Positions 60,409 through 64,000 of a stretch of 64,000 nt of DNA are shown in pieces; positions within the stretch are counted from its first letter, which is position 1, and the number at the start of each line of letters is the position of its first letter. Location: positions 1,426,001 to 1,490,000 of the forward strand of contig NZ_JAHVIT010000001.1 in NCBI RefSeq assembly GCF_019801605.1, written 5' to 3'. Source of the stretch: Maritimibacter alkaliphilus. Its GTDB lineage: Bacteria > Pseudomonadota > Alphaproteobacteria > Rhodobacterales > Rhodobacteraceae. A model generated the notes under the pieces. That model was not told where the DNA came from. It worked only from the letters and a program-made list of their open reading frames with translations, and did no database searches. Both the position numbers and the translations under genes were made by a program.

Positions 60409-61374
60409 ATGGCACTCGAAGACGCGAAGACACAGGTCGATCAAGCCTTCACCCGGGCGGAGTTGCGCGGGCTAAGCTACGAGAACGCCTTCGGCGGCGC
60501 GCCCTCCTTCCTGCGGCGCAGGTACACCAAGGACCTGACCGGCGTGGACCTCGCCATCACCGGCGTGCCCTTCGACCAGGCGGTGACCAACCGCACCGGC
60601 ACCCGCCTCGGCCCCCGGGCAATCCGCGAGGCCTCGACCCTGCAACCCTACGATCCGCCCTACGGCTGGGGCTTCGACCCGCTGGGGGACTTCGCCATCG
60701 CGGATTACGGGGATCTCGCCTTCGACTACGCCAAGGTGGCGGAGTTCCCCGATGCGCTGACCGCGCATATCAAGGGCATCCTCGATCAGGGCGCGGCCTC
60801 GGTGGCGCTCGGCGGGGATCACTACATCTCCTTCCCGATCCTCAAGGCCTATGCGGAGAAGTTCGGCCCGCTGTCGCTGGTGCATTTCGATGCCCATTCC
60901 GACACCTGGCAGGATGACGACCTGACCCGGATCGACCACGGCACGATGTTCTACAAGGCGATCAAGCTGGGGCTGATCGACCCGGCGACCTCGGTGCAGA
61001 TCGGCATCCGGACGGTCAATGACGATGCATGGGGCATGAACATCATCGACGCGCCCGAGGTGCACGAGATCGGCAACAGGGCCGTGGCGGAGAAGGTGAA
61101 GCAGATCGTCGGCGACCGGCCCTGCTATCTCAGCTTCGATATCGACTGCCTCGACCCCGCCTTCGCGCCCGGCACCGGCACGCCGGTCTGGGGCGGCCTC
61201 TCCTCCGCGCAGGCGGCGGCGATCCTGCGGGGCCTTGCAGGCATCAACCTGCAGGGCGGCGACATCGTCGAGGTCTCCCCGCCCTTCGACACCACCGGGG
61301 CCACGGCCATCGCGGGCGCCCATGTGGCGATGGAGATCATCTGCCTCTGGGCCTGGACCCGGCGCAAGATCTGA
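60409..61374 (+). CDS. speB: Agmatinase (arginase family)
   Basis: A 321-residue ureohydrolase. The manganese ligands are in ALGGDHYIS, HFDAHSDTW and FDIDCLDPAFAPGTGTP, followed by GGLSSAQAAAIL and the Glu in VEVSPPFD. It splits agmatine to putrescine and urea, or a related guanidino compound; several family members are mis-named agmatinases, so substrate is the least certain point. It ends before a dispersed repeat and the start of an iron-binding-protein gene. Confidence 0.87.
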   Translation: MALEDAKTQVDQAFTRAELRGLSYENAFGGAPSFLRRRYTKDLTGVDLAITGVPFDQAVTNRTGTRLGPRAIREASTLQPYDPPYGWGFDPLGDFAIADYGDLAFDYAKVAEFPDALTAHIKGILDQGAASVALGGDHYISFPILKAYAEKFGPLSLVHFDAHSDTWQDDDLTRIDHGTMFYKAIKLGLIDPATSVQIGIRTVNDDAWGMNIIDAPEVHEIGNRAVAEKVKQIVGDRPCYLSFDIDCLDPAFAPGTGTPVWGGLSSAQAAAILRGLAGINLQGGDIVEVSPPFDTTGATAIAGAHVAMEIICLWAWTRRKI

Positions 61375-61389
61375 ACGGCACTGTCCGCT

Positions 61390-61416
61390 TCTTCATCTTT
61401 CCCGATATACTCATCT
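61390..61416 (-). repeat. Dispersed repeat, copy 8 (short form)
   Basis: On the minus strand GATGAGTATATCGGGAAAGA followed by TGAAG, 15 bases after the agmatinase stop, next to a GGGCGGAGCC/GGCTTCGCCC hairpin (61420-61442). Confidence 0.75.
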
Positions 61417-61513
61417 CACGGGCGGAGCCGCAGGCTTCGCCCGTTCTGCGCCGCCCTACCCCGTGCGATCACCGCGACGTGACCGAAAACCTGTCCGTTT
61501 TAGTCAAGCTCAG

Positions 61514-61542
61514 TTGACCCGACAATTTCGCTCAAGTATCAG
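61514..61542 (+). promoter_or_regulatory. Promoter of the iron-binding-protein gene, with overlapping dyad
   Basis: TTGACC (61514-61519), 17 bases, TATCAG (61537-61542). The -35 is also half of GTCAA-N6-TTGAC (61503-61518), a small dyad where an iron-responsive repressor could bind (inference). Confidence 0.6.
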
Positions 61543-61569
61543 GCGGGAAATTACCCTAGGGAGGATCCC

Positions 61570-62583
61570 ATGAAACAGATGCTGCGTACCACCATTCTTG
61601 CCGCAGGCGCGTCCCTGCTGGCCGCCCCCGTGCTGGCGGACGAGGTGAACCTCTATTCCTATCGTCAGCCCGAGCTGCTGAAGCCGCTGACCGATGCCTT
61701 CACCGAAGAGACCGGCATCACGGTGAACGTGGCCTTCCTCGACAAGGGCATGGTCGAGCGTCTGCTGGCCGAGGGCGACCGGTCCCCCGCCGACCTGGTG
61801 CTGACCGTGGACATTTCGCGTCTGGCCTCCGTGGTCGAGGCCGGCGTGACCCAGCCGGTGCACTCCGAGGTTCTGGCCAGCCATGTCCCGGCCGAGTTCC
61901 ACGATCCCGAGGGCCAGTGGTGGGGTCTGACCACCCGCGCGCGTATCGTCTATGCCTCCAAGGAGCGCGTGGCCGAGGGCGAAGTGACCACCTACGAGGA
62001 CCTCGCCGATCCCAAGTGGGAAGGCCGCATCTGCACCCGTTCGGGCATGCACCCCTACAACGTCGCGCTGACCGCCGCCTACCTGCACCACCACGGTGAA
62101 GAGGCCACGCTGGAGTGGCTCAAGGGCCTGAAGGCGAACCTCGCGCGCAAGCCGCAGGGCAACGACCGCGCGCAGGTCAAGGCGATCTGGGCCGGCGAAT
62201 GCGACATCTCGCTGGGCAACACCTACTACATGGGCGAGATGCTGGAAGACCCCGAGCAGGTCGAATGGGCGAACTCGGTCAACATCGTCTTCCCGGTCTT
62301 CGAAGGCGGCGGCACCCATGTGAACATCTCGGGCATCGCCATGACCAAGGCGGCCCCGAACAAGGAGAACGCGCTGAAGCTGATGGAATTCCTCGTCTCC
62401 CCCGAGGCGCAGGAAATCTACGCCGAGGCCAACCACGAGTACCCGATCGCACCGGGCTCCGAGCCGTCCGATCTGGTGAAGGGCTGGGGCAGCTTCGACG
62501 CGGACGAGGTCAACCTGATGGAACTCGCCAAGCTGCGTCCCGACGCGCTGCGCCTGATGGAGACGGTGGATTTCGACGGCTGA
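61570..62583 (+). CDS. Fe(3+) ABC transporter solute-binding protein (FutA/FbpA-like)
   Basis: A 337-residue periplasmic protein with a signal peptide ending near residue 23 (PVLA-DEV). It shows the iron-binding pattern VNLYSYRQPELLKPLTDAFTEETGI, RLLAEGDRSPADLVLTVDISRL and the tyrosine ligands in GNTYYMGEM. It binds ferric iron and hands it to an inner-membrane permease. No permease or ATPase gene follows: a terminator comes next, so this is an orphan binding protein unless its partners are elsewhere. The start has AGGGAGG upstream. Confidence 0.92.
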   Translation: MKQMLRTTILAAGASLLAAPVLADEVNLYSYRQPELLKPLTDAFTEETGITVNVAFLDKGMVERLLAEGDRSPADLVLTVDISRLASVVEAGVTQPVHSEVLASHVPAEFHDPEGQWWGLTTRARIVYASKERVAEGEVTTYEDLADPKWEGRICTRSGMHPYNVALTAAYLHHHGEEATLEWLKGLKANLARKPQGNDRAQVKAIWAGECDISLGNTYYMGEMLEDPEQVEWANSVNIVFPVFEGGGTHVNISGIAMTKAAPNKENALKLMEFLVSPEAQEIYAEANHEYPIAPGSEPSDLVKGWGSFDADEVNLMELAKLRPDALRLMETVDFDG

Positions 62584-62640
62584 GCCTGTCGGACGACCGG
62601 CCCGACGGGTCGGAGAGACATGGACACATTGAAATGGAAG

Positions 62641-62666
62641 CGGCGGTCCCGAGGGGCCGCCGTTTT
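62641..62666 (+). terminator. Terminator after the iron-binding-protein gene
   Basis: CGGCGGTCCC and GGGCCGCCG pair (one wobble) around a short loop, followed by TTTTCG. Confidence 0.75.
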
Positions 62667-62745
62667 CGTGTGGGGGATCAGGGGGCGGCGTGTCGTCCGG
62701 ACCGGGGCGGTGATATCAGGGGGGCGGACGGCGGGCCGCGGCGCG

Positions 62746-63648
62746 CTACCGCAAGAGGGTCACCCCGGCCATCCGCGCCAGCCGCTCCATGTCCGCCTCG
62801 TAGCGCCCGCGCAGCACGGCCGCCTCCTCCGCCGGGAAGGCGGCGAAGCCACGCGGCGCACGATCCTCGGCATGTTCCGCGATCACCGCCTTCCACGCCG
62901 CCCGCTCCAGCGTCCCGCCCGAGGCATAGACCGCCTGCAACGCCTCCAGCGCCGCATCGGTGGCCGAGAGGTTCACCACCTCTTCCGGCTCCTCCAGCCC
63001 GGCGGGCCCGCCCTCCAGCAGGTGCGCCAGCAGAGCGGCACTCGTCCCGCGCGCGGCGTAGTCCACGACGGTCACCCGCGCGGGCGTCAGCCGCTCCACG
63101 AGGGTCTCCACCATGTCCACCCAGCCCCGGTCCATGGCCATCAGCCGCGGGCGGATCGCGGCGAAGGGCTCCACCGGGCGATCTTCCGCCCGCTTGCGGT
63201 AGGCCGAGACATAGAGCGTGTCATAGGGCCGGATCACGTAGACCAGATGCGCCACCGGCCCCGGCAGCGCCGCCTTCAGCGCCCGGAGCCGCGCCGCCGC
63301 CGCCGGGTAGAACCGGCCCTGGTAGAAATGCAGCATCCGCCCGGGGATGTTCTCCTCCGACAGGATCAGCGGACGCCCCTCGCCGCCCTGCAGCCCCGCC
63401 AGATGCGCCCGCGCCGCCTCGCCCAGACGGCGGATCTTCTTGGGCCCGTGGCGGGGCGCAGGCAGCCGCAACTGCAGATCGCCGCCCGGAATGCCGTCGC
63501 GCCCGGGATAGGCGAGGTCATAACCCGCCGCCCGCAACCGCCCGGCATTCACCGACAGGCACATCTGGAACGAGGAAGTGCCGGTACGATGGGCGCCCGC
63601 GTGCAGGTAGACCGGCGCCGCATGGGCAAGGGGAGAGCTGTCGGACAT
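62746..63648 (-). CDS. Sulfotransferase-like protein
   Basis: A 300-residue protein whose start, VYLHAGAHRTGTSSFQMCL (about 13-31), resembles the 5'-phosphosulfate loop of PAPS-dependent sulfotransferases (HxGxxKTGTTS), with Arg in place of the usual Lys. Further on are LILSEENIPG and HLVYVIRPYDTLYVSAYRKRAE, the latter like the 3'-phosphate motif. It may modify a surface or secreted glycan, or be a non-catalytic relative. The ATG at 63648 lacks a strong ribosome site, so the true start could differ. It is a lone gene. Confidence 0.65.
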   Translation of the reverse strand: MSDSSPLAHAAPVYLHAGAHRTGTSSFQMCLSVNAGRLRAAGYDLAYPGRDGIPGGDLQLRLPAPRHGPKKIRRLGEAARAHLAGLQGGEGRPLILSEENIPGRMLHFYQGRFYPAAAARLRALKAALPGPVAHLVYVIRPYDTLYVSAYRKRAEDRPVEPFAAIRPRLMAMDRGWVDMVETLVERLTPARVTVVDYAARGTSAALLAHLLEGGPAGLEEPEEVVNLSATDAALEALQAVYASGGTLERAAWKAVIAEHAEDRAPRGFAAFPAEEAAVLRGRYEADMERLARMAGVTLLR

Positions 63649-63763
63649 GGCCGCAGACTGCGGCGATCGGCGGGGCTCCGCAATGGAAATCCGCCTGCCC
63701 TTGCACCAGCGATGGACATGAGGCACGGCCCACGCCAAGGTCGGCACCAAAGACGAGGGGACC

Positions 63764-64000
63764 ATGACTGCCAGAAAGATCATCATCGACACCGATCCCG
63801 GACAGGACGATGCCATTGCCATCCTGCTGGCCCTTGCCAGCCCGGCGGAAATCGAGGTCCTCGGCCTCACCTGCGTGGCGGGCAACGTGCCGCTGGCGCT
63901 GACCGCGAAAAATGCGCGCATCGTCTGCGAGTTGGCGGGCCGACCCGAGGTGAAGGTCTTTGCCGGGGCCGACCATCCCCTCGTGCGCAACCTGCGGACC
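63764..64000 (+). CDS. Nucleoside hydrolase, 5' part
   Basis: The first 79 residues of an inosine/uridine-preferring nucleoside hydrolase. The calcium-binding motif IIIDTDPGQDDAIAILLAL (6-24) is diagnostic, and LTCVAGNVPL and the Asn in TAKNARIVCELAG fit. Such enzymes split ribonucleosides to base plus ribose. The frame runs off the window end. GAGGGG lies just before the ATG. Confidence 0.92.
   Translation, partial: MTARKIIIDTDPGQDDAIAILLALASPAEIEVLGLTCVAGNVPLALTAKNARIVCELAGRPEVKVFAGADHPLVRNLRT

Noticed and set aside
59117-60433. Upstream extension of mazG to about 707 residues
   Set aside because: It runs antisense through the M20 gene. The ATG at 59116 has a proper ribosome site and gives the normal MazG length.

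Overview
The window is high-GC chromosomal DNA from an alphaproteobacterium, most likely a marine Rhodobacteraceae (Roseobacter group). The pointers are a three-part TRAP transporter, a Hint-domain protein, a DUF4167 gene beside prmC-prfA, an Atm1-type exporter, trkA-trkH-hfq-hflX in a row, and short dispersed hairpin repeats between genes. Gene content and intergenic style support the family; nothing in the window fixes the species. Most of it is housekeeping. I see no insertion sequence, prophage, CRISPR array or plasmid module.

Layout. 1-1.8 kb: the 3' part of a ketoacyl-ACP synthase gene and a thioesterase. 1.9-11.9 kb: an accessory catabolic island. On the minus strand it has dctM-dctQ-dctP, an N-acyl-D-amino-acid deacylase-like amidohydrolase and a CobW GTPase. 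A divergent TetR regulator follows, then a D-amino-acid-dehydrogenase-like flavoenzyme, an M24 peptidase and an Asp/Glu-racemase/maleate-isomerase-like protein. A 25-bp dyad on both sides of tetR suggests one regulator controls both arms. 12-19 kb: tRNA-Val(CAC) 13 nt behind an HU-like gene, lon with a heat-shock-type promoter, an Old Yellow Enzyme and tgt. 19.5-30 kb: Fe-S genes (SufT-like, IscA-type), a SatD-like/DUF3307 pair, TfoX, tpiA, an Atm1-type ABC exporter, a LysM protein, a LOG-family protein, a host-attachment protein and sodB. 30-37 kb: an ABC-F ATPase, a His-rich PadR regulator with a DUF2218 partner, a Hint protein, MarC, a retropepsin-like protease and a Nudix hydrolase.

37-46 kb is the envelope block: holC-pepA on the minus strand, then lptF-lptG-lptD-surA-rsmA. 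It handles LPS export, outer-membrane folding and rRNA dimethylation. 46-53 kb: HNH, VOC, esterase, AlkA-like, DUF4167, prmC-prfA and two small exported proteins. 53-64 kb: potassium uptake (trkA-trkH), hfq-hflX, mazG, an M20 amidohydrolase with agmatinase, an orphan iron-binding protein, a sulfotransferase-like gene and the start of a nucleoside hydrolase.

The least explained signals lie between genes. There are eight copies of a short dispersed motif at 3' ends and three clusters of back-to-back perfect hairpins. One of those, between hflX and mazG, holds seven. There is also a nested multi-stem inverted repeat at 52.3 kb and a four-unit array of DnaA-box-like words with exact 12-bp spacing at 46.9 kb. 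All calls come from reading the sequence; no database search was run.
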